The notes beneath the pieces were generated by a model that saw only the letters and a program-made list of their open reading frames with translations, had not been told where the DNA came from and made no database searches. The position numbers and the translations under genes are program-made. A stretch of DNA of 21,278 nt from an uncultured Steroidobacter sp. (GTDB lineage Bacteria; Pseudomonadota; Gammaproteobacteria; Steroidobacterales; Steroidobacteraceae), in the NCBI GenBank assembly GCA_946478975.1, contig CAMLEO010000101.1, positions 1 through 21,278 on the forward strand. The letters run 5' to 3'. Positions 1 to 9,110 of this stretch are shown here, piece after piece. The number at the start of each line of letters is the position of its first letter. Within the stretch, counting starts at the first letter, position 1.

Positions 1-1
1 C

Positions 2-559
2 GGCCTCGTGAATCAAGCCAAGCAGATCGCCGACTCGCTCGGTCACTATTCCACCTATCAGTGCAAATACGGCACGACCTCGATCAACCAGCTGATGCCG
101 ATCGTGCGCAAACAGGCCAACGCGTTCCTGGCCGCGCCGCGCGTCGAGGGCGAGCGCTTCCATTACTTCGAGACCGGCATCAAGCGCCTGATCATTGAGC
201 TCGAGCTCGAAGAAGTGGCGGTCTTCCTGGTGCACCTGTCGCTGAAGTTCCGCCATCGCCACGACCAGCTGCGACACTTGCACGAGCTGGTGAAGCGGGC
301 CAGCAAGCCGGTGATCGTTGCCGGCGATTTCAATACCTTCTGGGGCGATCACGAGATCTACCTGTTCATGGAAGCCTCGGGCCTGAAGAGCGCGAACCGC
401 CTCGGCCTGCCCTCCTATCCGAGCCACAAGCCGCGCAAGGAGCTGGATTTCGTGCTGTATTCCAATGGCATCGAGGTGACGCAGTTCGACGTGCCGGACG
501 TACGGTTCTCCGACCACCGGCCGCTGATCTGCGATTTCAATATTCGACCGCGCACATAA
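2..559 (+). CDS. Endonuclease/exonuclease/phosphatase (EEP) family protein, 5'-truncated by window edge
   Basis: The reading frame is open to the left edge, so the true start lies outside the window; about 185 C-terminal residues are visible. The EEP fold is shown by three motifs in the expected order: VAGDFNTF (the Asp/Asn metal-binding strand), LDFVLYSNG, and the terminal SDHRPL with its catalytic Asp-His pair. Family members hydrolyse phosphodiester or phosphomonoester bonds (nucleases, sphingomyelinases, inositol phosphatases) with a divalent metal. The substrate cannot be read from this fragment. No secretion signal can be judged because the N-terminus is missing. It ends 29 bases before the next gene on the same strand, so the two may be co-transcribed. 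Family assignment is firm; specific function unknown. Confidence 0.85.
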   Translation, partial: GLVNQAKQIADSLGHYSTYQCKYGTTSINQLMPIVRKQANAFLAAPRVEGERFHYFETGIKRLIIELELEEVAVFLVHLSLKFRHRHDQLRHLHELVKRASKPVIVAGDFNTFWGDHEIYLFMEASGLKSANRLGLPSYPSHKPRKELDFVLYSNGIEVTQFDVPDVRFSDHRPLICDFNIRPRT

Positions 560-588
560 CACTGCCGTAAAAATCTGCGGGAGCGATC

Positions 589-2628
589 ATGACCGAAGCC
601 ACCAACGCCGCGAGCGCGGCCGCTCATTGGCGTTTGCAGACCGATGCCGACGGCGTCGCCTGGCTGATCATCGACAAGGCCCACGCCGCCGTGAACAGCC
701 TGTCGCGCGAGGTGATGGAGGAGCTCGACGCGATCTTGGTCGCGCTCGCCAAGGCACCGCCCAAGGCGCTGATCGTCGCTTCCGGCAAGAACGGCTTCAT
801 CGCTGGCGCAGACATCAAGGGTTTCGTTGGACTGGCGTCGCCGGATGCGGCGTACCAGATGATTCGTCAGGGCCAGCAGGTGCTCGATCGGCTCGCGGCG
901 CTCCGTTGCACCACTGTCGCGGCCATCAACGGCTTCGCGCTCGGCGGCGGATTGGAAGTCGCACTCGCCTGCCGCTATCGAGTCGCGGCGGACGATCCTT
1001 CCGTGACGCTGGGCTTTCCGGAGGTGCAGCTCGGTGTGCATCCGGGCCTCGGCGGCACGGTTCGAGCGGTCCAGCTCGCCGGCCCGATCGCCGCGATGGA
1101 TCTGATGTTGACCGGCCGGCACATTCGCCCCAAGCAGGCATTGCAGATGGGGCTGGTCGACAAGCTCGCGCCGCCGGCTCAGCTGCGCGATGTGGCTCGC
1201 CAGCTGGCGCTCAATCCGCCGCCGCAGAAGTCGATGTCGTTCAAACATCGTTTGATGAACCTGCCGTTCGTGCGGCCGATCATCGCCGGGCAGATGCGTG
1301 CGCAAGTGGCACGTCGTGCCCGCCCCGATCACTACCCTGCTCCATACAAACTGATCGAGTTGTGGCAGCAGTACGGCGGCTCGGGTGAGCGTGCATACGA
1401 CGCCGAAGCGCGCTCGATGGGACATCTGCTCCTCACGCCGACCTCGCGCAACCTGGTGCGAGTGTTCTTTTTGCAGGAACGGTTGAAGTCCGCCGGCAAG
1501 AGCGGCGGCGAACCGATCAAGCATGTGCACGTCATCGGCGCCGGCGTAATGGGCGGCGACATCGCGAGCTGGTGCGCAGCCCGAGGTCTCACAGTCACAT
1601 TGCAGGATCGAGAAGAAAAATACGTGGCGCCGGCCATGGAGCGCGCGCGCAAGTTTTTCGAGAAGAGATATCCGGATCAAACGAAGCGCGATGAAGTCAT
1701 GTCGCGCATGAAAGCGGACGTGCCGGGCAACGGCGTGCCGCAGGCGGACCTAGTGATCGAAGCGATCTTCGAGAACCTCGACGCCAAGCGCGAGTTGTAT
1801 GCTCGCGTCGAGCCGCAGTTGAAACCGAACGCGCTGCTCGCCACCAACACATCGAGCATCGTGCTCGAACAGCTCGCGGAAAAATTAGCGCAGCCCTCGC
1901 GGCTCATCGGCCTGCATTTCTTCAATCCCGTCTCGCGCATGCCGCTCGTTGAAGTGATTCACGCCGACAACACCGATGCCCAACGAGTGACATCGGGTCT
2001 GGGGTTCGCACGCCAGATCGACAAGCTCGCGATTGCGTGCAAGAGCGCGCCGGGCTTTCTCGTGAACCGCGTGCTGATGCCATATCTCAGCGAAGCAGTT
2101 CGCGCCGCGCAGGAAGGAATTCCACTGGCGTTGATCGACCGCGCCGCCGAGGAGTTCGGCATGCCGATGGGCCCGATCGAACTGGCCGATGTCGTTGGCC
2201 TCGATGTGGTGATGAGCGTCGGCAAGGTGTTCTTCGAAACCGGTGCGGAAGTTCCCGCTGTGCTGTCAACGCGCTATGCCAACAAGAAATTTGGCAAGAA
2301 GACCGGTGAAGGTTTCTACGTATGGCAAAACGACAAGCCCGTGAAGCCGCCGGTCACCGGTCAGTCCGCGCCGGACGATCTGCAGGATCGTTTGTTGCTG
2401 CCGCTGATCAACGAAGCGGTTGCGGTGTTGCGTCAAGGCATCGTGGAAGACGCCGACCTGGTCGATGCCGGCGTGATTTTCGGTGCGGGATTTGCCCCGT
2501 TCCGCGGCGGTCCGTTGCAATACGCGCGCGCGCGAGGCGTCGATGCCATCGTCGCGCGGTTACAAGAATTGCAAAGCACCCACGGTGACAGATTTGCGCC
2601 CGACGCGGGGTGGGATTTACTGCGATAA
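589..2628 (+). CDS. Bifunctional enoyl-CoA hydratase / 3-hydroxyacyl-CoA dehydrogenase (beta-oxidation alpha subunit, FadJ/FadB type)
   Basis: Hydrates trans-2-enoyl-CoA and oxidises the 3-hydroxyacyl-CoA with NAD in fatty-acid beta-oxidation. The N-terminal crotonase domain (about residues 15-200) carries the oxyanion-hole segments GFIAGADIKG and FALGGGLE, with the two expected catalytic glutamates near 123 and 145 (in GFPEVQLG). A Rossmann domain begins at about 313 with GAGVMG; HFFNPV around 443 holds the dehydrogenase histidine. The C-terminal domain contains the usual GFLVNR and FGMPMGP segments. At 679 residues it is slightly shorter than E. coli FadB or FadJ. GGAG lies 5 bases before the ATG. 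The partner thiolase is not adjacent. FadB versus FadJ, and straight-chain versus other acyl-CoA substrate, cannot be decided from sequence alone. Confidence 0.93.
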   Translation: MTEATNAASAAAHWRLQTDADGVAWLIIDKAHAAVNSLSREVMEELDAILVALAKAPPKALIVASGKNGFIAGADIKGFVGLASPDAAYQMIRQGQQVLDRLAALRCTTVAAINGFALGGGLEVALACRYRVAADDPSVTLGFPEVQLGVHPGLGGTVRAVQLAGPIAAMDLMLTGRHIRPKQALQMGLVDKLAPPAQLRDVARQLALNPPPQKSMSFKHRLMNLPFVRPIIAGQMRAQVARRARPDHYPAPYKLIELWQQYGGSGERAYDAEARSMGHLLLTPTSRNLVRVFFLQERLKSAGKSGGEPIKHVHVIGAGVMGGDIASWCAARGLTVTLQDREEKYVAPAMERARKFFEKRYPDQTKRDEVMSRMKADVPGNGVPQADLVIEAIFENLDAKRELYARVEPQLKPNALLATNTSSIVLEQLAEKLAQPSRLIGLHFFNPVSRMPLVEVIHADNTDAQRVTSGLGFARQIDKLAIACKSAPGFLVNRVLMPYLSEAVRAAQEGIPLALIDRAAEEFGMPMGPIELADVVGLDVVMSVGKVFFETGAEVPAVLSTRYANKKFGKKTGEGFYVWQNDKPVKPPVTGQSAPDDLQDRLLLPLINEAVAVLRQGIVEDADLVDAGVIFGAGFAPFRGGPLQYARARGVDAIVARLQELQSTHGDRFAPDAGWDLLR

Positions 2629-2640
2629 ACGCAGCGTGTG

Positions 2641-2669
2641 ACACAGCCTTGTGTAGAAAAAGGCTGTGT
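2641..2669. other. Perfect 10-bp inverted repeat after the beta-oxidation gene
   Basis: ACACAGCCTT is followed after a 9-base loop by its exact complement AAGGCTGTGT. There is no T-run on either side, so it is a poor intrinsic terminator. It may be a 3'-end stabilising hairpin or a dyad-type operator. A weak promoter-like pair (TTGTGT at 2649, TACTAT at 2670, 15-base spacer) overlaps it and could serve the next gene. Confidence 0.5.
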
Positions 2670-2704
2670 TACTATCCAGGCCGATCGCCCAGGAACAAAC
2701 GTAC

Positions 2705-2729
2705 GTTGCCTGGGCAACCGTTTTCTTTC
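2705..2729 (+). terminator. Terminator- or attenuator-like hairpin with T-rich tail
   Basis: GTTGC-CTGG-GCAAC forms a short stem with a tetraloop, followed by CGTTTTCTTTC. It lies only 15 bases before the start codon at 2744. It could end transcripts from the beta-oxidation gene, or act as an attenuator in the leader of the downstream gene if the candidate promoter near 2649-2675 is real. The stem is only 5 bp (6 with a strained loop), so confidence is low. Confidence 0.35.
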
Positions 2730-2743
2730 GGCATTGGAGACCC

Positions 2744-3814
2744 ATGGAGAGCAAGGCGCTCGATGTTGGCCTGCTTCGGTCATTCTCCCCGCTCGACGGC
2801 CTGAAATCCGAGAACCTGCAGTCGTTGGCGCGCAAAACGGTGCTGCGCGAGCTGCCCTCCGGGCGTTTGCTGTTCAAGGAAGGCGAAAGCGACCGGCGTA
2901 CGTATTATCTGGTCAATGGCGTGGTCGAGCTGCTGCAGGACCATCGCACTGTTTCCATTCTGCGCGGCGGCTCGCCGGAAGCGCGCAATCCCATCGCTCC
3001 TTTCACGCCGCGCCGTTATTCGGTACGCGCCGTCTCCGATCGCGCCGAGTTCATCGCCATCGACAGCGAAATGCTGGACATGATGCTGACGTGGGATCAG
3101 ACCGGTTCGTATGAAGTCACCGAGCTCACCTCGCTGGGCGACGAAGGCAGTTCGAGCAGCGACGACTGGATGACGACGCTGCTGCAGACCAAAGCATTCC
3201 ATCGCATTCCGCCGGCAAACATCCAGGCCATCTTCATGCGCATGCAGCGCGTCGATGCCAAGGCCGGCGATGTGATCATCAAACAAGGCGACGAAGGCGA
3301 TTATTTCTATGTCATCGTCAAGGGCAAATGCCTGGTGACGCGCGAGACGCCGCTCAACAAAGCCGGCATCAAGCTTGCCGAGCTCGGCATGGGCGATACC
3401 TTCGGCGAAGAAGCATTGATCGCCGATGCCAAGCGTAATGCAAACATTACGATGCTGACCGACGGTGCGCTGATGCGGCTCGCGAAAGACGACTTCCGCA
3501 AGCTGCTCAACGAGCCGATGTTGAATTGGGTGAGCATGGAACAGGCCAAGCGCATCGTGGATGCCGGCGGGCGCTGGCTGGATGTGCGCCTGCCGAGCGA
3601 GTTCGAAAACATGCACCTGCCGGAGGCGATCAACGTGCCGCTGTATTTCATCCGGCTCAAGCTCAAGTCGCTCGATCCGAAGCTGCACTACGTGGCTTAC
3701 TGCGATACCGGCCGGCGCAGCTCGGCTGCGGCTTATATCCTCGCGGAGCGAGGCTTGAACGCGTCGGTGTTGAGGGGCGGATTGAGCAGCATGAGCTCGG
3801 CGGTCAAAAGCTAG
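2744..3814 (+). CDS. Cyclic nucleotide-binding domain (x2) - rhodanese fusion protein
   Basis: A 356-residue soluble protein with three modules. A first CNBD-like beta-roll (about 12-115) looks degenerate: no clear phosphate-binding cassette. A second (about 150-258) has FGEEAL at 220-225 followed by KRNANIT, matching the phosphate-binding cassette with its Glu and Arg, so it may bind cAMP or a related ligand. A rhodanese domain (about 268-350) has LDVRLPSEF and the loop CDTGRRSS with the candidate persulfide cysteine C320. No helix-turn-helix or membrane segment is visible, so it is not a CRP-type regulator. The start at 2744 is preferred because a GGAG lies just before it and the domain begins right after; an upstream in-frame ATG at 2666 would add 26 residues and lies inside the inverted repeat. 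Role unknown; ligand-controlled sulfur transfer or rhodanese-like signalling is inference. Confidence 0.85.
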   Translation: MESKALDVGLLRSFSPLDGLKSENLQSLARKTVLRELPSGRLLFKEGESDRRTYYLVNGVVELLQDHRTVSILRGGSPEARNPIAPFTPRRYSVRAVSDRAEFIAIDSEMLDMMLTWDQTGSYEVTELTSLGDEGSSSSDDWMTTLLQTKAFHRIPPANIQAIFMRMQRVDAKAGDVIIKQGDEGDYFYVIVKGKCLVTRETPLNKAGIKLAELGMGDTFGEEALIADAKRNANITMLTDGALMRLAKDDFRKLLNEPMLNWVSMEQAKRIVDAGGRWLDVRLPSEFENMHLPEAINVPLYFIRLKLKSLDPKLHYVAYCDTGRRSSAAAYILAERGLNASVLRGGLSSMSSAVKS

Positions 3815-3815
3815 C

Positions 3816-3832
3816 CGGCTCTACAGGAGCCG
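3816..3832. terminator. Small bidirectional hairpin between convergent genes
   Basis: CGGCTC-TACAG-GAGCCG forms a 6-bp stem with a 5-base loop in the 20 bases separating two convergent stop codons. There is no T-run on either side. It is the only structure available there to separate the two transcripts, so a weak bidirectional terminator is possible. Confidence 0.35.
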
Positions 3833-3834
3833 CT

Positions 3835-4191
3835 CTACATGGTGTGCGTGGGCTTGTCGCCGCCGAGCGCGCCGGCGAGATAGCTCTCGATCTTTCGCTG
3901 CGTGTTGCCGCGATCCTGCTCGCTGAACTGCACGCCGATGCCGGCGGTGCGTTTGCCTTGTGCACCTTTAGGCGTCATCCAGATCACCCGCCCCGCCACG
4001 GGCAGCTTCTCGTCCTCGCCCATCAGGTTCAGCAGCATGAACACTTCATCGCCGAGCCGATAGTTGCTGTTGGTGGGAATGAACAGGCCGCCGTTCTTCA
4101 CGAACGGCATATAGGCCAGGTACAAGGCGCTCTTGTCCTTGATTGTCAGAGTCAGCAAACCAGGCTTGCTGCTGGGTTGACGCATCACCAT
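3835..4191 (-). CDS. pilZ: PilZ-domain type IV pilus protein
   Basis: A 118-residue single-domain protein matching the stand-alone PilZ that follows holB in many gammaproteobacteria and is needed for type IV pilus biogenesis. Segments AYMPFVKNGGLFIPT and LPVAGRVIWMTPKG are typical of this subgroup. The N-terminal RxxxR motif used by c-di-GMP-binding PilZ proteins is absent and the (D/N)xSxxG position reads NGGLFI, as expected for the non-binding original PilZ. GGAA lies 9 bases before the ATG at 4191; a second ATG two codons in (4185) is an alternative. It starts 51 bases after holB on the same strand and is probably the last gene of that operon. TatD, often next in related genomes, is not present here. 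Confidence 0.9.
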   Translation of the reverse strand: MVMRQPSSKPGLLTLTIKDKSALYLAYMPFVKNGGLFIPTNSNYRLGDEVFMLLNLMGEDEKLPVAGRVIWMTPKGAQGKRTAGIGVQFSEQDRGNTQRKIESYLAGALGGDKPTHTM

Positions 4192-4220
4192 GCGGTGTTT
4201 TCCGACAGCCTCGAGTCAAT

Positions 4221-4248
4221 GACCATCTAATTTCGGACCATTCTAATT
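4221..4248. repeat. Imperfect 12/13-bp direct repeat at the end of holB
   Basis: GACCATCTAATT and GACCATTCTAATT are separated by 3 bases. Read on the minus strand, the first copy met contains the holB stop codon TAG; the second lies in the holB-pilZ gap. It looks like a small local duplication; no function is evident. Confidence 0.5.
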
Positions 4249-5313
4249 GGCACGCGCCGGTGTTCCACTCTTATTCGTGGGCTGCGCCAGCGTTTCCAGC
4301 AGACCGATCAGCAACGATTCCACGGCCAGCTCGCGTTGGAGCGCGGTCCGGGCCAGCTGGGCCTTCAATGCCCGCGTGCGATCGACCATGCCGTACAGCG
4401 CGCTTATGTTCAACGTGCGCGGCAGGCTTGGCAAGTGCGCAGGTCCCCCTGGGAACGTGACCCGCTCGTCAGTTCCCGCAATCGCCACGCGAGCCAGGGC
4501 GCTCAGCCACAGATCGAGCCAGATCAGCCGGTCGATCAGTCCTTCCTTCTGGGCGTCCTTCTCCCATTCGCTCGCGACCTGGGTCACGTCGGCGTCGCCG
4601 CTCAGCAAATCCCGTAGGGACTTTTGCATGTGTTGATTCAGGGCGTCGAAGGCGCCGCCGGCATATTCGAGCGCTCGCAACGGCGCACCGCCGCTGAACT
4701 CCAGCAATGCCGGCGATACCGCCTTCCCTGTTTCCTGCTGCAGCCAAGCCATCGCATCGGCCGTCGATGGCCGCGCGATCGTGAGCTTCTGGCAGCGGCT
4801 GCGGACCGTGGGCAACAACCCCGAAGGTCGAGAGGTCAACAGCACCAGCAAGCTGTTCGGCGACGGCTCCTCCAGCGTCTTGAGCACGCTGTTGGCGGCG
4901 CCGGGCGTCATCTGGTGTGCCGGTTCGAGGATCGCGACTTTGTATCCTTGGCGAAAGCTGGTCTTCGACAACTTCTCACAAGCAGCGCGCACCTGGTCGA
5001 CCGACAGCTGCTGTTTGTCTTCCTCGGGCGCGATCCAATGAAAATCGGGATGCGAGCCGGCTTTGATCAAAGCGCAGCTGGCACAGCTGCCGCAGACGTT
5101 GAGTTCGCTGCCAGTCGACTTCTCGCACAACACCGCGGCCCCGAGCCAAGCAGCGAACGAGCGTTTACCCAATCCTTCCGCGCCTTGCACGAGAATGGCG
5201 TGCGGCAGACGTTGCGCGCCCCACGCCTGGCGAAGTTGCGCTGTCGCTTCTCCATGCCACGGCAATAATCGCGGTGCCGGCAATGCTACAGATGTTGACT
5301 CTTTTTCAGCCAT
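4243..5313 (-). CDS. holB: DNA polymerase III delta-prime subunit
   Basis: A clamp-loader subunit that works with DnaX and HolA to load the beta sliding clamp. The AAA+ core shows QGAEGLGK (Walker-A-like, about 43-50), a zinc module with Cys 63, 74, 77 and 80, the segment NSVLKTLEEP, and the SRC motif in VRSRCQKL. Length (356) is normal for the family. It lies 8 bases after tmk in the standard mltG-tmk-holB-pilZ order. The P-loop keeps its Lys, unlike the E. coli protein, but delta-prime subunits are generally not the ATPase. Cytoplasmic. Confidence 0.95.
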   Translation of the reverse strand: MAEKESTSVALPAPRLLPWHGEATAQLRQAWGAQRLPHAILVQGAEGLGKRSFAAWLGAAVLCEKSTGSELNVCGSCASCALIKAGSHPDFHWIAPEEDKQQLSVDQVRAACEKLSKTSFRQGYKVAILEPAHQMTPGAANSVLKTLEEPSPNSLLVLLTSRPSGLLPTVRSRCQKLTIARPSTADAMAWLQQETGKAVSPALLEFSGGAPLRALEYAGGAFDALNQHMQKSLRDLLSGDADVTQVASEWEKDAQKEGLIDRLIWLDLWLSALARVAIAGTDERVTFPGGPAHLPSLPRTLNISALYGMVDRTRALKAQLARTALQRELAVESLLIGLLETLAQPTNKSGTPARAN

Positions 5314-5321
5314 GACTTTGA

Positions 5322-6978
<1,657 letters not shown>

Positions 6979-6979
<1 letters not shown>

Positions 6980-7791
6980 TACAACCCCAATGCACGCGCG
7001 AGCCGTGTTGTTACAGTGCTGTCGCTCCACTGCAACGAATCGAGCCAGGCCGCGGATCGGATGCCGCGCACCGCATTGGTGATGAAAATTTCACTCGCGG
7101 TTTCCAGGTCGTGCGGCCAAAGCGGTTCCTCGCTGGTCGCGATTCCCAGCTTGGATGCGGCTTTCAGCACCTGTGCTCGCATCACGCCTTGTACCCCACA
7201 GAACCGCAGGTCCGGTGTGATCAATGCCCCATCGCGCACGGCGAACACATTGCCGGCCGTCGCACACACCAGTTCGCCTTCCGTGTCCATCATCAGTCCT
7301 TCGTCGAACTCCCCTTCCCGCCACTCGCTCTGGGCCAGCACCTGTTCCAGCCGGTTGAGATGCTTGATGCCGGCGAGCCGGGCGTTGCGCCCCAGGCGAG
7401 TCTCACACCAGCGCAGCTTCAATGCGTGCTGGGGCGTTTCGTTCAATGGATGCAGGGCGACGATTCGAGTCGCCGCGGCATCGCCGGACGGCCGATAACC
7501 GCGACCGCTGGCACCACGCGTGACGACGATCTTCAATACACCGCGGTTCGCGGCGCCAGACACCTGCGCAATCTCGTCGAGCAACGTCTGGCGATCGGGC
7601 GCTCGCATGCCAAGACGCTCGCAGCCGCGAAACAAACGTTCCAGATGATCGTCGAGAAATCGCACACGGCTATTGATCAGCAACGCGGTTTCGAACAACC
7701 CGTCACCGTAGTGCAGCCCGCGATCGTCAGCGGCAATCGCTTGCAACGCATCCGCGGGTGGCACGCCGTTGACCAGCAGCGCGAGTGTCAT
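6979..7791 (-). CDS. pabC: Aminodeoxychorismate lyase
   Basis: A PLP enzyme that splits 4-amino-4-deoxychorismate into p-aminobenzoate and pyruvate for folate synthesis. The fold-IV aminotransferase pattern is clear: DRGLHYGDGLFET at 23-35, the PLP lysine K143 in GIKHLNRLEQ, and ATAGNVFAV around 177-185. Length (270) is normal. Its start overlaps the pabB stop as ATGA (7788-7791), and its stop shares a base with the mltG start, so it sits in a translationally coupled chain. The neighbour supplies its substrate. Confidence 0.94.
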
Positions 7792-9101
7792 GCTTGCGAA
7801 CCCAGCGCTCGCAATACGCCACGAGCTTTAGCACGCGTCTCCGCCAACTCACGTTCCGGATTCGAATCCGCGACGATGCCCGCGCCCGCTCGCAGCGACA
7901 GCTGATCGCCGGCGACCTGCAACGTTCGAATCAGGATGTTGAAATCCATCGTGCCGTCGCGATTCAAATAACCGAGCGAGCCGGTGTATGGACCGCGCGC
8001 TGTTTGTTCCAGCTCGGCGATGATTTCCATGCAGCGAACTTTGGGACAACCGGTGATCGTGCCGCCGGGAAACACCGCGGCGAGCACATCGCCCGGCGTG
8101 GCGGTCGGTCGCAATCGACCGCGCACGTTCGACACGATGTGATGAACGTGCGCATAGGACTCGATGGTCATGAACTCATCGACGCTCACGGTGCCGGCTT
8201 CGCAAATTCGCCCGAGGTCGTTGCGCTCCAGGTCGATCAGCATCACGTGTTCGGCGCGCTCCTTGGGATGCGCGTGCAGCTCGCGAGCAAGATCGATATC
8301 CGCCGCGGCAGTCTGGCCCCGCGGTCGGGTGCCTGCAATGGGCCGTGTCGAAGCCCAGCCGTCCCGCACCGACACCAGGCGTTCTGGCGACGAGCTGACG
8401 ACGGTCATGCCGTCGAGCTGCACGATGCCGCTGAAGGGAGCTGGATTGGTTTCCCGCAGGCGTTGATACAAGTGCTGCGGCGTCACGCCCGCATTCAATT
8501 GCGCGCGCCAGGCACGCGATAGATTCGCTTGGTAGATATCGCCCGCCGCGATGTATTCGAGCGCACGTTCGACGCTGAGCAGAAACTGAGCGGGATCATC
8601 TTCGCTCACCTCTCCCACGACCAGCGGTGTCGACGGTGCCGCCAATGCCGGCGCGTTACGCAAGTCGTCGGCCATTGTTTCCAGCAGATGCTCGAAGCCG
8701 GGTTCCGCGATCAGCCACGACTGGCCGCTGTTGCGCTCGTGAACAATCGCCGCCGGAATTCGCATCGCCGTTGCGACCGGCCCGACCGTCGGCTTCGATA
8801 ACTTCAGGCGCGGCTCGATCTCAGCAGCGAGCTCATAGCCGAGATACAACAGCCAGCCGCCGACAAATGGAAGATCGGAGGAAACTTCGGGAATGCGCTG
8901 TTGCTGGAACCAGCGATCGAGCGCCGGCAGAAATGGCTCCGCCGTCAGCTGCGCCTGCGGATGAGCGAAAAGAATATCGAAGCGCATGGCCGCGTTGCCG
9001 GCGGCCGAGCTTTCAAACAAAGCGGGATAGCGATCGGGAAGCGCGGCGTGCAGCGACAACAGCGCCGAGGAATCGGCGCTGATAGCTTGCCGGCCGCGCA
9101 C
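7788..9101 (-). CDS. pabB: Aminodeoxychorismate synthase component I (PIAGT type)
   Basis: Converts chorismate plus ammonia (from PabA, not in this window) to 4-amino-4-deoxychorismate. Chorismate-binding motifs are intact: SGIVQLDG, SSSPERLVSV, RPIAGTRPRG, ERAEHVMLIDLERNDLG and FPGGTITGCPKVRCMEII. The position of the catalytic lysine of E. coli PabB (PIKGT) is alanine (A256 in PIAGT), as in anthranilate synthases and in the PIAGT-class PabB described from Stenotrophomonas. TrpE is less likely because pabC follows by a 4-base overlap and no trp gene is near. The start is GTG at 9101, with GAGG 5 bases upstream formed by the fabF stop region. Length 437. Confidence 0.9.
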   Translation of the reverse strand: MRGRQAISADSSALLSLHAALPDRYPALFESSAAGNAAMRFDILFAHPQAQLTAEPFLPALDRWFQQQRIPEVSSDLPFVGGWLLYLGYELAAEIEPRLKLSKPTVGPVATAMRIPAAIVHERNSGQSWLIAEPGFEHLLETMADDLRNAPALAAPSTPLVVGEVSEDDPAQFLLSVERALEYIAAGDIYQANLSRAWRAQLNAGVTPQHLYQRLRETNPAPFSGIVQLDGMTVVSSSPERLVSVRDGWASTRPIAGTRPRGQTAAADIDLARELHAHPKERAEHVMLIDLERNDLGRICEAGTVSVDEFMTIESYAHVHHIVSNVRGRLRPTATPGDVLAAVFPGGTITGCPKVRCMEIIAELEQTARGPYTGSLGYLNRDGTMDFNILIRTLQVAGDQLSLRAGAGIVADSNPERELAETRAKARGVLRALGSQA

Positions 9102-9110
9102 CGCGGCCTC
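9102..9110 (-). promoter_or_regulatory. Ribosome-binding site of pabB embedded in the fabF stop codon
   Basis: On the minus strand the fabF stop TGA reads on into TGAGG; the GAGG (9110-9107) is 5 bases before the GTG at 9101. This supports the non-ATG start and suggests reinitiation by ribosomes ending fabF. Confidence 0.6.

Noticed and set aside
415..1680. Long minus-strand frame (421 codons) opposite the beta-oxidation gene
   Set aside because: Basic, Arg/His-rich composition with no recognisable domain; it lies exactly opposite a gene with clear catalytic motifs. A codon-bias shadow of high-GC DNA.
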